Positions 17,808 through 26,811 of a stretch of DNA of 64,000 nt are shown in pieces. Source of the DNA: Sphaerobacter sp. (GTDB lineage Bacteria; Chloroflexota; Chloroflexia; Thermomicrobiales; Thermomicrobiaceae). The translations under genes and the position numbers were made by a program. The stretch is taken from the NCBI GenBank assembly GCA_029961075.1, contig JASBVL010000117.1, positions 1-64,000 on the forward strand, given 5' to 3'. The notes below the pieces were generated by a model. The model was given only the letters and a program-made list of their open reading frames with translations. It searched no databases and was not told the origin of the DNA. Within the stretch, counting starts at the first letter, position 1; each line of letters starts with the position of its first letter.

Positions 17808-19187
17808 TCAGCGGGGGCGGCAGGCGGCGATGAGCGGGGCGACGCTCGGGGCCTCCGGCAGCGCCTCGGCGGCCGCCAGCAGCCCGTCGGCGGACCCCGC
17901 GCCGAGGACCGGGTCGGTGAAGCCGCGCATCTTGGCCAGGAGATCATCCCGCGCCAGCGGGTTGTCGGGATGGCCCCGCTGCTGCGCCACGGTTGCCTCC
18001 AGGCGCCGGCCGTCGAGCATCTCGACCACGAGCCGGCAGCCGAAGCGCCCCTCCACGAGGAGCGCGCGGTCGAAGGCCGGGTCAATGACCAGGTCGATGC
18101 GCTGCATGAGGTCACGCAGCGCCGGGTCGTGCCACGGTTCGCCCTGGTAGCTGGCCGGGGTCAGATCGCCGTCCCGCAGGGCAACGGCCACGACGAAGGG
18201 GGTGCTGTGGTCCGCGGTCGCGCGGCTCTCGGGCGTGTAGGCGGCCGCGGCGCCCTGCACGCCGGCGGCGACCTCGCGGTGCCCGTAGACGGTCGCGACC
18301 GCGATGTCGTTCACGTCGCCGATCGCCGGGTGGAGCTGGACGGCGGCCTGCACCGCGGCCTGGGTGTAGATCTGCGCCGGGTAGCGCTTCACCATGGTGC
18401 GCGGGGTAGTGAAGCCGGACCGTGCGGCGAGGCGCGCGAACGGCGCCGGGTCGACATCGGACGGCAGGCGCTCGAACAGCGTCTCCAGGGCGTCGGCGGG
18501 CGCGGTGAACCCCGCCTGGGCCAGCAGCGTCGCCTGCAGAGCGGTCTGGCCGGCGAAGCCCGGCGCACCGCCCTTGACCAGGGGGATCGCCAGCGACGGC
18601 TTCAGCCACGACTGGAGGATCAGCCCGCCGGTGGTGCCCGCCAGCCCGATCGCGGCGACGATCTGCTCCCGGCTCAGCCCCAGCAGCCGCCCGGCGGCGG
18701 CGGGCACGGCCCAGGTCACCGCGCTGACCGAGTGCAGCCCGCGCGGGATCCAGCGGTAGGCCTCCACCAGCGCGGCCTGCAGCTCGTAGACGACGACCAC
18801 GGCCGTGAGGAAGTCGCGCCCGCTGGCCCCGGCCAGCTCGGCCGCGGCCAGCACCGCCGGGATGGCGTCGGAGAAGTGCGCGAGATCGCGGCCCGGCGGG
18901 GCGGCGTAGATGTCGTTCGCGTCGAGGTCGCGCGCCAGCGTCCCGTTCACCAGGGCCGCCAGCGGCAGGTCCACCCGCTCGCCGCTGCCGAGCAGGCTGG
19001 CCTCCGCTCGACCGGCGTGCTCGCGGGCGTAGCGGCGCAGGATGGTCGGCCCCGGCTCGCCGGTGGCGCCGACCGCGCAGGCCAGCGTATCGGCGACGGC
19101 GGTGACGGCGGCGCGCACCACCGCCGGTGGCAGATCCTCGAAGCGCAGGCCGAGCGCGTAGTCGGCCATGGTCTCGGCGTAGAGCAT
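17808..19187 (-). CDS. MmgE/PrpD family protein
   Basis: A 459-residue cytoplasmic protein of the MmgE/PrpD family, whose members include 2-methylcitrate dehydratase, aconitate decarboxylase and related lyases. Recognisable segments are ALVNGTLARDLDANDIY near residue 95, HFSDAIPAVLAAAELAGASG, GLAGTTGGL and KRYPAQIYTQAAVQAA with the conserved Lys-Arg-Tyr. The ATG at 19187 has GAGAGGA upstream. Downstream by 20 nt is the FAD monooxygenase. No citrate synthase or prpB neighbour is present, so a methylcitrate role is not supported; catabolism of an unknown organic acid is possible. Confidence 0.88.
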   Translation of the reverse strand: MLYAETMADYALGLRFEDLPPAVVRAAVTAVADTLACAVGATGEPGPTILRRYAREHAGRAEASLLGSGERVDLPLAALVNGTLARDLDANDIYAAPPGRDLAHFSDAIPAVLAAAELAGASGRDFLTAVVVVYELQAALVEAYRWIPRGLHSVSAVTWAVPAAAGRLLGLSREQIVAAIGLAGTTGGLILQSWLKPSLAIPLVKGGAPGFAGQTALQATLLAQAGFTAPADALETLFERLPSDVDPAPFARLAARSGFTTPRTMVKRYPAQIYTQAAVQAAVQLHPAIGDVNDIAVATVYGHREVAAGVQGAAAAYTPESRATADHSTPFVVAVALRDGDLTPASYQGEPWHDPALRDLMQRIDLVIDPAFDRALLVEGRFGCRLVVEMLDGRRLEATVAQQRGHPDNPLARDDLLAKMRGFTDPVLGAGSADGLLAAAEALPEAPSVAPLIAACRPR

Positions 19188-19339
19188 CGGCGTCCTCTCT
19201 CGTCTGCCTGCCCGCGCCCGCTCCCGGCGGGGCGGGCGCCGAGCAATTCTAGCGAGGACGCGGCGGGCGCGGCGGCGACGGAGCGCCGGCCTGGGTACGC
19301 CGGAGCCCCGACGCCGCGCGCACGCACGGCGCAGGCCAC

Positions 19340-20674
19340 CTACGCCCCGCCGTCGAACACCTCCTCGCGCGCGATGCGCCGCATGAAGGCCAGGTACTCC
19401 TCCTTGGTCATCGGTGGCTTGTCCCGATCCAGGATCTCCTTGGCCAGCGCGGCACCGTCCGCCAGCAGGTCGATGACCGTCATCGCCATGAGCTTGGCGG
19501 GGAGGATGTAGGCCAGGTAGGGGTCCTCGACGCCCCAGTCGTTGCCGTGCGCCTGGCCGGTGAAGCCGCCGACGTAGGGGTGGAGGGCCGGCATGATGTG
19601 GGCGATATCGCCCATGTCGGTCGAGCCGGTGCGGTGCCCGGTCTCCTCCCACTCCTCCTCGGGATAGAACTCGAGGAAGTTGGCCTTGAAGGCGTCGGCC
19701 ATGGCCCGGTTGTTGATCAGCGGCAGGTAGCCGGGCAGCGTGGTGATCTCGACTCGAGCGCCCAGCGCCAGTGCCCCGGCCTTCAGCGCCCGATCCACCT
19801 TCCGCGACGCGCTCTCGATGCCCTCGATCGTCTTGCCGCGCACGTAGCTCTCGAGCCGGACATCGCTCGGGATCACGTTCACCAGGTCGCCGCCGCGCGT
19901 GATGATCGGATGGACGCGGATAGCGTCCTCGTCGCGAAACGTCTCGCGCTGCGCGTTGATCGCCGCCAGGGCGATCTCGGCCGCGTAGAGCGCGTTGATG
20001 CCCTTGTCCGGCGCGCCGCCGGCGTGCGCCGCCTTGCCGATGAAGCGCGCCTGCTTCCCGACGAACCCGTTGTTCGAGGCCGAGACACCCGCGATCCCCT
20101 GGAGCGACTGCCGGCTGGCGCCGTGGACCATCATGGCCATGTCGACGTCGTCGAAGGCGCCGCGCGCGATGAGCTCGCTCTTGCCGCCCAGGAACTCGAT
20201 CACCCCCTGGCGGCGCAGCTCGTTGCGGTACTCGATCTCGACGTACTCCTCGGCCGGCACGGCGAAGAAGGCCACGCGCCCGCTCAGGGCCGGCAGCACG
20301 CCGGCCCCGGTCAGGCCGACGGCCGCGCCGAGCATGGTGGCGATCTGCGCGTTGTGGCCGCAGGCGTGCGCCGCGCCCGTCTCGGGGTTGGCCGCCGGAT
20401 GGTCGGCGACGAGCAGCGAGTCGAGCTCGCCCAGGACCGCCACGGTCGGCCCGGGCGCACCGCCGTCGACCGCCGCCTTGACGCCCGTCACCGCCAGGCC
20501 GGTCTGGACCGCCAGGTCGAGGCTCTGCAGCACCTCGGCCGCGATCTTGGCGGTGCGGTGCTCCTTGAAGCCCAGCTCCGGGTCGCGAAAGATGTCCTGC
20601 CCGACCTGGATGAGGAGGTCGGCCCGCCGGTCGATCTCCGCGCACACGCGGCGCTTCATCTCCGCTTTGTCCAT
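19340..20674 (-). CDS. M20-family amidohydrolase (AbgA/IAA-amino acid hydrolase-like)
   Basis: A 444-residue metal-dependent amidohydrolase of peptidase family M20D. ACGHNAQ is the metal-binding HxxH-type element following the first ligand Asp, AEEYVEIEY holds the catalytic/metal Glu pair, HGGAPDKGINAL lies in the lid/dimerisation domain, and TGSTDMGDIAH and QAHGND give the late ligands. Such enzymes cleave N-acyl amino acids or p-aminobenzoyl-glutamate. The ATG at 20674 has GGAGAGGG about 8 nt upstream. A paralogue of the same broad family is at 34500-35714. Substrate not deducible. Confidence 0.9.
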   Translation of the reverse strand: MDKAEMKRRVCAEIDRRADLLIQVGQDIFRDPELGFKEHRTAKIAAEVLQSLDLAVQTGLAVTGVKAAVDGGAPGPTVAVLGELDSLLVADHPAANPETGAAHACGHNAQIATMLGAAVGLTGAGVLPALSGRVAFFAVPAEEYVEIEYRNELRRQGVIEFLGGKSELIARGAFDDVDMAMMVHGASRQSLQGIAGVSASNNGFVGKQARFIGKAAHAGGAPDKGINALYAAEIALAAINAQRETFRDEDAIRVHPIITRGGDLVNVIPSDVRLESYVRGKTIEGIESASRKVDRALKAGALALGARVEITTLPGYLPLINNRAMADAFKANFLEFYPEEEWEETGHRTGSTDMGDIAHIMPALHPYVGGFTGQAHGNDWGVEDPYLAYILPAKLMAMTVIDLLADGAALAKEILDRDKPPMTKEEYLAFMRRIAREEVFDGGA

Positions 20675-20807
20675 CGCCCCACCCTCTCCGATCACTCGGC
20701 CGCGGCCCGCGCCGCGCCGCTGGCGCGCATTCTACCCGCTCCCCGGCCCGCCCGGCGGCCGTCTCCCCACGGGTGCGGTCCGCGCCCGCTGGCCATTCCG
20801 CCGCGCG

Positions 20808-20836
20808 TGGCGTGTCCCGCCGCGGTCGCCTATACT
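20808..20836 (+). promoter_or_regulatory. Candidate promoter before the 20887 hypothetical gene
   Basis: TATACT at 20831-20836 is a near-consensus -10 box; 17 nt upstream is the weak TGGCGT. The start codon follows 50 nt downstream. Confidence 0.4.
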
Positions 20837-20886
20837 CGGGTCATGCCGCTGACCGGACATGCCGCAGCCGACGTGGGAAGGTTCGG

Positions 20887-21111
20887 ATGCGCGAGCTCGA
20901 CGCACGGGTAGACGCCCTCTGCACCGTGCCGGCCGGCTGCGGGTTCCTGTTGACCATCGCGGACTCCGGGTTGTCGCCCGCCGTGGCCGCGCGGCCGGGG
21001 GTCAGCGTGTATGCCGCGGCGATTGCCCAGAGCGCGATCAACCCGTTTCAGCCCGATCACGACCGGGTGGTCGCGACCGTCCTGGCCGAAGGCCCGCGCT
21101 TGCGGCGGTGA
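20887..21111 (+). CDS. Hypothetical protein, possibly the first half of a frameshifted gene
   Basis: A 74-residue product I do not recognise (starts MRELDARVDALCTV). The ATG has GGAAGG 5 nt upstream and a TATACT box 50 nt upstream, which support real expression. Immediately at its stop, a second frame beginning at the GTG at 21108 reads a protein-like sequence (ALAAEPYFDPCPWQERWAERADR) up to about 21295 before running without a stop into the next gene. Either the two halves form one frameshifted protein of about 135 residues or the downstream part is chance. No domain is evident in either half. Confidence 0.45.
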   Translation: MRELDARVDALCTVPAGCGFLLTIADSGLSPAVAARPGVSVYAAAIAQSAINPFQPDHDRVVATVLAEGPRLRR

Positions 21112-21433
21112 GCGGCGCGCTGGCCGCCGAGCCGTACTTCGACCCGTGCCCCTGGCAGGAGCGGTGGGCCGAGCGGGCAGACCGGATCCCGGCCGTCGTG
21201 ACCGTGCTCGGCGCCTGCCTGGTGCGCTGGCCGCCGCCCGACATCGCCGAGCGCCTGGAGGCCACGCTGCGCGGCATCGTCGCCGACCCTGCCAGACCGC
21301 GGACACCTCGCCTCCCGGTGCGGCCCGTCAACCGCGGGCGCGAGGCGGACGGGCCGCGCCGCGCTCGGGACAATGGGCCGCAGTCCCGTGGACGCTGCCA
21401 ATCGCTGGGTCGCGTGGGGGAGGAGTGGTGCCC

Positions 21434-22390
21434 GTGCCCGTGCGAACCATCCCGGTGCCGCTGGGGCAGCCGAGCTTCGCCGACCTGCCGCGCTGCGAGA
21501 GCCTCGACGCGCTTGAGGCGGACGTGGCCATCATCGGCGTGCCGTACGGGGTGCCCTACGACATGGCCGGCGCGGCCCCGCCCTCGTCGCTCGCCCCGGC
21601 CGCCGTGCGGGCGGCCTCGCTGCGCTTCGCCCCCTACCTGCACCACTACGATATCGACTTCGGCGGCGAGCTGCTGGCCGGGCGCACCGTCCGGATGGTC
21701 GACTGCGGCGATGTCGCGATGGCGCCCGGCCAGTTCCGCGACAACCAGCGGGCCACCGAGGCCGCCGTGCGCGCCATTCTGGACCGGGGCGCGGTGCCGA
21801 TCGTGCTCGGCGGCGACGACGCCATCCCCATCCCGGTGCTGCGGGCATACGACGGCTACGGCCCCATCTGCGTGGTGCAGGTGGACGCCCACCTGGACTG
21901 GCGCGACGAGGTCCACGGCGTGCGCGAGGGCTTCAGCAGCACGATGCGGCGCGCCTCGGAGATGCCGTGGGTGGGCGGGATGTACCAGATCGGCCTGCGC
22001 GGCGTCGGCAGCGCGCGGCGGCAGGAGGTGGAGGACGCGCGCGCCTACGGCAGCGTCCTCGTCCCGGCCGCCGAGGTGCACCGGCGGGGGATCGACTGGG
22101 CGCTGGCGCAGCTCCCGGCCGCCGCGCGGTACTTCATCACCGTCGACCTGGACGGCTTCGACCCGTCGATCGCGCCGGGCGTCTCGTACCCCGCATTCGG
22201 GGGGCTGACCTACGTCCAGGTCTTCGAGCTGGTGCGCGCGGTCGCCGCGCGGGGGCGGATCGTCGGGTGCAGCGTGGTCGAGCTGCAGCCGCCGGTCGAT
22301 GTCCGCAACCTCACCAGCCTGCTGGCGGCGCGGCTGATCCTCACCGTGGTCGGCGCCATGGCCCACGCCGGCCAGATCGGCGCGGCCTAG
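21434..22390 (+). CDS. Agmatinase/ureohydrolase-family protein with altered metal motif
   Basis: A 318-residue ureohydrolase, the family of arginase, agmatinase and guanidinobutyrase, which hydrolyse guanidino groups to urea with two Mn ions. The metal motifs DAHLD (151-155) and D238-L-D240-GFD243 are intact. The first motif, normally GGDHS, is GGDDA at 126-130, so the Mn ligand His is Asp. Among three GTG codons the one at 21434 is preferred because AGGAG lies 8 nt upstream; GTG at 21428 is too close. The altered ligand suggests an agmatinase-like subgroup with changed metal use or substrate rather than a dead enzyme. Confidence 0.88.
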   Translation: MPVRTIPVPLGQPSFADLPRCESLDALEADVAIIGVPYGVPYDMAGAAPPSSLAPAAVRAASLRFAPYLHHYDIDFGGELLAGRTVRMVDCGDVAMAPGQFRDNQRATEAAVRAILDRGAVPIVLGGDDAIPIPVLRAYDGYGPICVVQVDAHLDWRDEVHGVREGFSSTMRRASEMPWVGGMYQIGLRGVGSARRQEVEDARAYGSVLVPAAEVHRRGIDWALAQLPAAARYFITVDLDGFDPSIAPGVSYPAFGGLTYVQVFELVRAVAARGRIVGCSVVELQPPVDVRNLTSLLAARLILTVVGAMAHAGQIGAA

Positions 22391-22514
22391 GGCGGCGGCT
22401 TACGCGTACCGGCGCGTGCCGCTCTGCCGCTGCGCATGGCGCAATCCTGCGGCGAGTGTTAGGCTTAGGCTCCGTTTCCTCGAGGCCGGCGGTCGAGCGC
22501 GACGGAGCCAGGGC

Positions 22515-24578
22515 ATGGGAGACTCGCTCGGGCGTCAGCCGAACTTCGTGCTTCCGGTGCTGCGGGCTGGCGCCGCCGCGCTGCCGCGGCCCCTCACGCC
22601 CCTCATCGGGCGCGAGGCGGAGCTGGCCGCGCTCCAGCGGCTGCTGCAGCGCGGCACCGCCCGGCTGGTGACCCTGACCGGACCGCCCGGCGTCGGCAAG
22701 ACCCGGCTGGCCCTGGCCGCCGCCGAGCAGTGGCGGCAGGACACCGGCCACGCCGTCCACTACCGGTCGCTGGAGACCGTGCGCACCCCAGCCCGCGTCC
22801 TCCCGGCGATCGCCCAGGCGCTCGGCGTGCCCGCGGCGGGCGCCGCATCGCGCCCGGACCCCCTGGTGGCCCGGCTCCGCGGGGCGCCCACCCTGCTGGT
22901 GCTCGACTCCTTCGAGCCGGTGGTGGCGGCCGCGCCGGCCATCGCGGGGCTGCTGCTGGCCTGTCCGCAGCTCACCGTGCTGGTGACCAGCCGCGCCCCG
23001 CTGCGCGTCAGCGGCGAGCAGGTGTGGCCGGTCCCACCGCTCGCGCTGCCCGGCAGCGCCACTGCCGCGCTGGCCGCCTGCCCGGCTGTCGCGCTGCTGC
23101 TGGAGCGGGCGCGCGCGGCCGACCCGCACCTGACCTTGACCGACGCCGATGAGGCCACGCTGGCGGCGATCTGCGTCCGGCTGGAGGGGATCCCCCTCGC
23201 CATCGAGCTGGCCGCGGCCCGGCTCAGGGTCTGCTCGCCCACGCTGCTGCTGGAGCGGCTGGAGCGGTGTCTGCCCTTCCTCCGGCCCGGGGCGCGCGAT
23301 CAGCCCGCGCGGCATCAGAGCCTGCACGCCGCGATCGCGTGGAGCGACGCGCTGCTCGCCCCGCCGGAGCGGCGACTGCTGCAGCGCCTCGCCGTCTTCG
23401 TCGACGGTTGGACCCTCGCGGCGGCGGAGGCCGTCTGCCCCGAAGACGAGCACCCGGCGACGACGGCCGTCCTGGACGGGCTGGCGGAGCTACTGGAGCA
23501 GAGCCTGATCCAGCGCGGGACGGGCGCGGACGGCGAGCCGCGCTTCGGCATGCTGGCGATGGTCCGCGAGTATGCGCTGGGCCAGTTGGCAGCGCACGGC
23601 GATCTGGAGCGACTGCGGGCACGGCACGCGGCCTACTACCAGGCGTTGGTGGCGGCGGCCGCCGCGCATCTCTACCGGGCCGATCAGGCGTGCTGGATGG
23701 ACCGGCTCGAAGTGGAGCTCGGCAACCTGCACGCGGGGTGGCGCTGGCTGGTCGAGCGCGGCGCGAAGGAGGCGGCGCTGCGCTTCGCGGCGGCGCTGGA
23801 GAACTTCTGGCTGGTCCACGACCATCTGCGCCTGGGACAGCGGTGGCTAGAGGAGAGCCTGGGGATGCCCGGCGACGTCCCGCCGCTCGTCGCAGCCCGG
23901 GCGCGCGGCGCGCTGGCGGCGCTGCTGGTGCGCCAGGGCACGCTGGCCCGCGCCCGGGCCCTGTATGAGGTGAACCTGGTCCTCGCCCACCTCGTGGGCG
24001 AGGACGCGCTGCGCGCCCAGACCCTGCTCGAGCTCGGCGGGCTCGCCTTCATCGCCGGCGATCTGGCGCAGGCAGCGGCACACTTCGAGGGCGCGCTGGC
24101 GCTGGGCAGGCGCATCGGCGACCGGCGCACCGTGGCCCGCACGTTGAACCGGCTGGGGGAGCTCGCCCGGCTGCGCGGCCACGATGCCGAGGCGGCCAGG
24201 CGGTACGAGGAGAGCCTGGCGGTCTGGCGAACGCTGGCGGAGGCCGAGCGCATCGCCATGGTGCTCCACAACCTGGCGCCGGTCGTGGCGCGCCGGGGCG
24301 ACCGCCGGCGGGCCCTGGCGCTGTTCGCCGAGAGCCTGGCGCTCTCCGCGGCGCTGCGCAACGGGCATGGCGCGGCGCTCTGCCTGGCGGGCCTGGCGGG
24401 CGCGCTGGGCGGCGGCTGGGCGGAGGCGCTCGCCTCGGCGCGGGCGCTGCGCTCGCTCGAGCCGTCCCGCCTGGCGACCGGACACGGGAACGTGCTCGAA
24501 GATCCGCTCGCGGCCATGGATCGCGCCATCGAGACTGCCGAGCGGGCGCTGAGCGGCGAGGTCTCCGGTGTCCGCTAG
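22515..24578 (+). CDS. NB-ARC/TPR signal-transduction ATPase (AfsR/LuxR-associated type) without visible DNA-binding domain
   Basis: A 687-residue STAND-class ATPase. Residues about 25-300 hold the nucleotide domain: Walker A GPPGVGKT at 56-63, a Walker B-like TLLVLDSFE, and the TSRAPLRVSGEQVWPVPPL and GIPLAIELAAARLR segments typical of these ATPases. The rest is all-helical with TPR-like repeats (about 430-650). Many relatives end in a LuxR HTH or start with a DNA-binding domain; none is seen here. The ATG at 22515 has GGAG 7 nt upstream. Its last 11 nt overlap the TetR gene start, so the two are translationally coupled and may act together in sensing. Confidence 0.85.
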   Translation: MGDSLGRQPNFVLPVLRAGAAALPRPLTPLIGREAELAALQRLLQRGTARLVTLTGPPGVGKTRLALAAAEQWRQDTGHAVHYRSLETVRTPARVLPAIAQALGVPAAGAASRPDPLVARLRGAPTLLVLDSFEPVVAAAPAIAGLLLACPQLTVLVTSRAPLRVSGEQVWPVPPLALPGSATAALAACPAVALLLERARAADPHLTLTDADEATLAAICVRLEGIPLAIELAAARLRVCSPTLLLERLERCLPFLRPGARDQPARHQSLHAAIAWSDALLAPPERRLLQRLAVFVDGWTLAAAEAVCPEDEHPATTAVLDGLAELLEQSLIQRGTGADGEPRFGMLAMVREYALGQLAAHGDLERLRARHAAYYQALVAAAAAHLYRADQACWMDRLEVELGNLHAGWRWLVERGAKEAALRFAAALENFWLVHDHLRLGQRWLEESLGMPGDVPPLVAARARGALAALLVRQGTLARARALYEVNLVLAHLVGEDALRAQTLLELGGLAFIAGDLAQAAAHFEGALALGRRIGDRRTVARTLNRLGELARLRGHDAEAARRYEESLAVWRTLAEAERIAMVLHNLAPVVARRGDRRRALALFAESLALSAALRNGHGAALCLAGLAGALGGGWAEALASARALRSLEPSRLATGHGNVLEDPLAAMDRAIETAERALSGEVSGVR

Positions 24579-25155
24579 AACACGGCTCAGCCGAGAGCTG
24601 ATCATTCGGACCGCCGCCGACCTGCTCGACCGGGCTGACGGCAGGGAGGTCACGCTGGCCCAGGTCGCCGATGCACTTGGGGTCCGCACGCCGTCGCTCT
24701 ACAACCATATCGACGGCCAGGATGATCTCCACCGCGGCGTCGCCATCTTCGCGGTGCGGGAGCTGGGCGCCCGCATCGCCCACGCGGCGATCGGCAAGAC
24801 CGGCGACGCCGCGGTGCTCGCCATCGGGCACGCCTACCGCCAATTCGCGCGGGAGCGCCCGGGACTCTACCGCGCCTCGCTGCGGGCGCCAGGCCCCGAC
24901 CAGCAGGACCTCATCGCGGCCAGCGGCGCCATCCTCGCGGTGCTGCGGCTGGTGCTCGATGTGTACGGCTTGGCCGAGGCGGACCAGGTCCACGCCATCC
25001 GCGGATTGCGCAGCCTGCTGCACGGCTTCGTCTCGTTGGAGCTCGCGGGGGGATTCGGGCTACCCGTGGACCTCGACCAGAGCTTCCACCGCCTGCTCCA
25101 GACCTTCCTGGACGGGCTGCGGCGCGAGCGCGCTCGCGCGGACGGGGCCGCGTGA
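24568..25155 (+). CDS. TetR-family regulator with WHG-type C-terminal domain
   Basis: A 195-residue regulator. The N-terminal HTH reads LIIRTAADLLDRADGREVTLAQVA then LGVRTPSLYNHIDGQDDLHRG, matching TetR; the C-terminal part (RAPGPDQQDL, RSLLHGFVSLE) matches the WHG/TetR_C_33 ligand domain. The start is GTG 24568, inside the end of the NB-ARC ATPase gene. It terminates exactly one nucleotide before the inverted-repeat element at 25156. Its target is unknown; the overlapping ATPase gene is an obvious candidate partner. Confidence 0.9.
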   Translation: MSARTRLSRELIIRTAADLLDRADGREVTLAQVADALGVRTPSLYNHIDGQDDLHRGVAIFAVRELGARIAHAAIGKTGDAAVLAIGHAYRQFARERPGLYRASLRAPGPDQQDLIAASGAILAVLRLVLDVYGLAEADQVHAIRGLRSLLHGFVSLELAGGFGLPVDLDQSFHRLLQTFLDGLRRERARADGAA

Positions 25156-25423
25156 GGCGTCATACGTCATGCGTCAGACGCATTGCGTGTTGCGTGCTCC
25201 GTGTTCCGTGTTCCGCCTTGCGTATTGCGTATGCCGTGTCCTCCGGCTCGTGGTGCGCGTTCCGTTGGCTGCACGTCTGACCGATGTCCGCGGTCTGGGA
25301 GACGAGGGCGTTCGCAGACCGCGTCTCGCCCGCCACCCAACCCAGACCTTCCACCGCGCACCGCGCCTCATACCTCACGAAATACGCAATACGGAATACG
25401 CAATACGCATGACGTCTGACGCC
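25156..25423. repeat. 268-bp inverted-repeat element built from TGCGT(A/G)TT-like units
   Basis: The terminal arms 25156-25174 and 25405-25423 are reverse complements in 18 of 19 positions (GGCGTCA-ACGTCATGCGT). Inside each arm, short words such as TTGCGT, ATTGCGT and GTTCCGT repeat in tandem and face the same words on the other arm. The element fills the space between the TetR stop (25155) and the NIF3-gene stop (25431) almost to the base. A relative is at 49689-49899. It has no transposase and looks like a MITE-like or palindromic intergenic repeat. Confidence 0.8.
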
Positions 25424-25430
25424 GGCCGCC

Positions 25431-26258
25431 TCACAGCCCGCTCATGCGCACCACCTCGACGCCGCGCTCCCCCAGCGCCTGGACGTACCGGTTGATGCCG
25501 ATGAGGTCGCTGGCGATGTGACCGGTGACGATCAGGTTGCCGCCCCCCTCCCGCCGCAGCCGCTCCGCCTCCTCCGGTGCGATGTGGATGTAGAGGACGG
25601 TGCGCACGCCGTGGGCGAAGTAGGTCCGGGCCACGGCGTAGCCGCCGTTGGTGCCCGCCCCGTGCACCACCGCGATCTTCCCCAGCGGCTCGTCGACCGC
25701 CCCGACCGGCACCATGATGCGGGTCGGCGCCTCGGCGAACTCGGGCAGCGTCATGAGCGCGTCGATCGCGTCCTGCACGCGCGCGCTGTCCCCCAGCGGC
25801 TCGACCGCGCGCTGGATCGTCTCCACCATGATGCGCCGCCCGATCTCGTCCAGCGGCAGGTGGAGATTGAGGAACGGCATCTCCAGCAGCCGGGCGACCG
25901 ACGGGGTGTGGTCGTGGTTGCCGGCCTGGGCACGGAGCAGGGCGCGCGTCAGCATGCCCTGGATCGCGTCGCGCGCCGCCGCGGCCGGGACGCCGTGCTC
26001 GACCATCAGCTCCACGTGGCGCGCCAGCACCTCGGGAAAGTTGAGCGTGGCGCTTCCCCCCGCCGGGTGGTGGGCGATCACGCCGTCGCAGCCGAGCTGG
26101 CGCGCGAGCAGCAGCTCGGCCGGGCCGATGTCGATCCCCATCATGACGCGCTGGAGCTCCGTGCCCTCGACGTAGACCGCACTGTCGGCGGGCAGCGACG
26201 CCATCCCCGCCATCTCCAGCGCGAGATCGACCATCTCCGCGGTGCTCATGCCGGCCAT
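25431..26258 (-). CDS. NIF3/DUF34-family protein
   Basis: A 275-residue protein of the NIF3 (NGG1-interacting factor 3, DUF34) family, dimetal-binding proteins of uncertain enzymatic role. GIDIGPAE, the metal motif DGVIAHHPAG (His-His-Pro) and the C-terminal NLIVTGHIASDLIGINRY are visible. The ATG at 26258 has GGAGGGG about 8 nt upstream and is preferred to a GTG at 26285. Its 3' end abuts the inverted-repeat element. Some NIF3 proteins are linked to GTP cyclohydrolase-like or nucleotide functions; nothing in the context decides this. Confidence 0.85.
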   Translation of the reverse strand: MAGMSTAEMVDLALEMAGMASLPADSAVYVEGTELQRVMMGIDIGPAELLLARQLGCDGVIAHHPAGGSATLNFPEVLARHVELMVEHGVPAAAARDAIQGMLTRALLRAQAGNHDHTPSVARLLEMPFLNLHLPLDEIGRRIMVETIQRAVEPLGDSARVQDAIDALMTLPEFAEAPTRIMVPVGAVDEPLGKIAVVHGAGTNGGYAVARTYFAHGVRTVLYIHIAPEEAERLRREGGGNLIVTGHIASDLIGINRYVQALGERGVEVVRMSGL

Positions 26259-26413
26259 GAACGGTCCCCTCCCTTCACGCGGCACCAGGGAGCCGTCGCG
26301 CGCCGACCGCGGCGCGCTCCCCTCGTGTGGTGAAACGATCGGGGCGAGTCAGTGGCTCCCGCCCGCGGGCCCCGCCCGTGCCCCTGGACCGCCCAGCGAC
26401 GGCCGGGTGCGCG

Positions 26414-26719
26414 TCAGGCATCCAGCGCCGGGCGCTCCATGACCTCGTACCAGTGCGGTTGCCCGTCCTCCGCCGTGGCCGCACTCATCCGCCCGCGGGT
26501 CCGTTGGAAGATCGGCGTTTGATGCCACCGCTCCCAGTCGGCCCGCGAGCGCCAGGTTCCGACCACCACCCGCTTGTGCGGCTGGCCCTCGGGGCTCAAC
26601 ACCTGCAAGTCGACCCAGCCGGGCTGATTCCGCGCGTCGTGGAGCCGCTCCGCAAACGCCTGATCCCACTCCTGCTCCTGGCCGGGCTTGAGGGTCGTCT
26701 CGGTAATGACGGTCATCAT
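26414..26719 (-). CDS. Antibiotic biosynthesis monooxygenase (ABM)-domain protein
   Basis: A 101-residue single ferredoxin-like domain. MTVITETTLKPGQEQEWDQAF at the start and RVVVGTWRSRADWERWHQTP in the middle match the ABM/YgiN fold, used by quinol monooxygenases and by heme-degrading IsdG relatives. The GGAGGT lies about 9 nt before the ATG. Divergent from selD with a 173-nt gap. Substrate unknown. Confidence 0.85.
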   Translation of the reverse strand: MMTVITETTLKPGQEQEWDQAFAERLHDARNQPGWVDLQVLSPEGQPHKRVVVGTWRSRADWERWHQTPIFQRTRGRMSAATAEDGQPHWYEVMERPALDA

Positions 26720-26811
26720 CGTCCACCCACCTCCATCGCCAGACCGCGGGCAACCCGGCCACCCAAGCAGGATCGGTACCAGTCCCCGCCTCCGGGGGCG
26801 GCGCCCTGACG

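Noticed and set aside
25156-25430. Short frames inside the inverted-repeat element as small genes
   Set aside because: They read through TTGCGT-type repeats in both directions and have no ribosome sites; the DNA structure explains the open frames.
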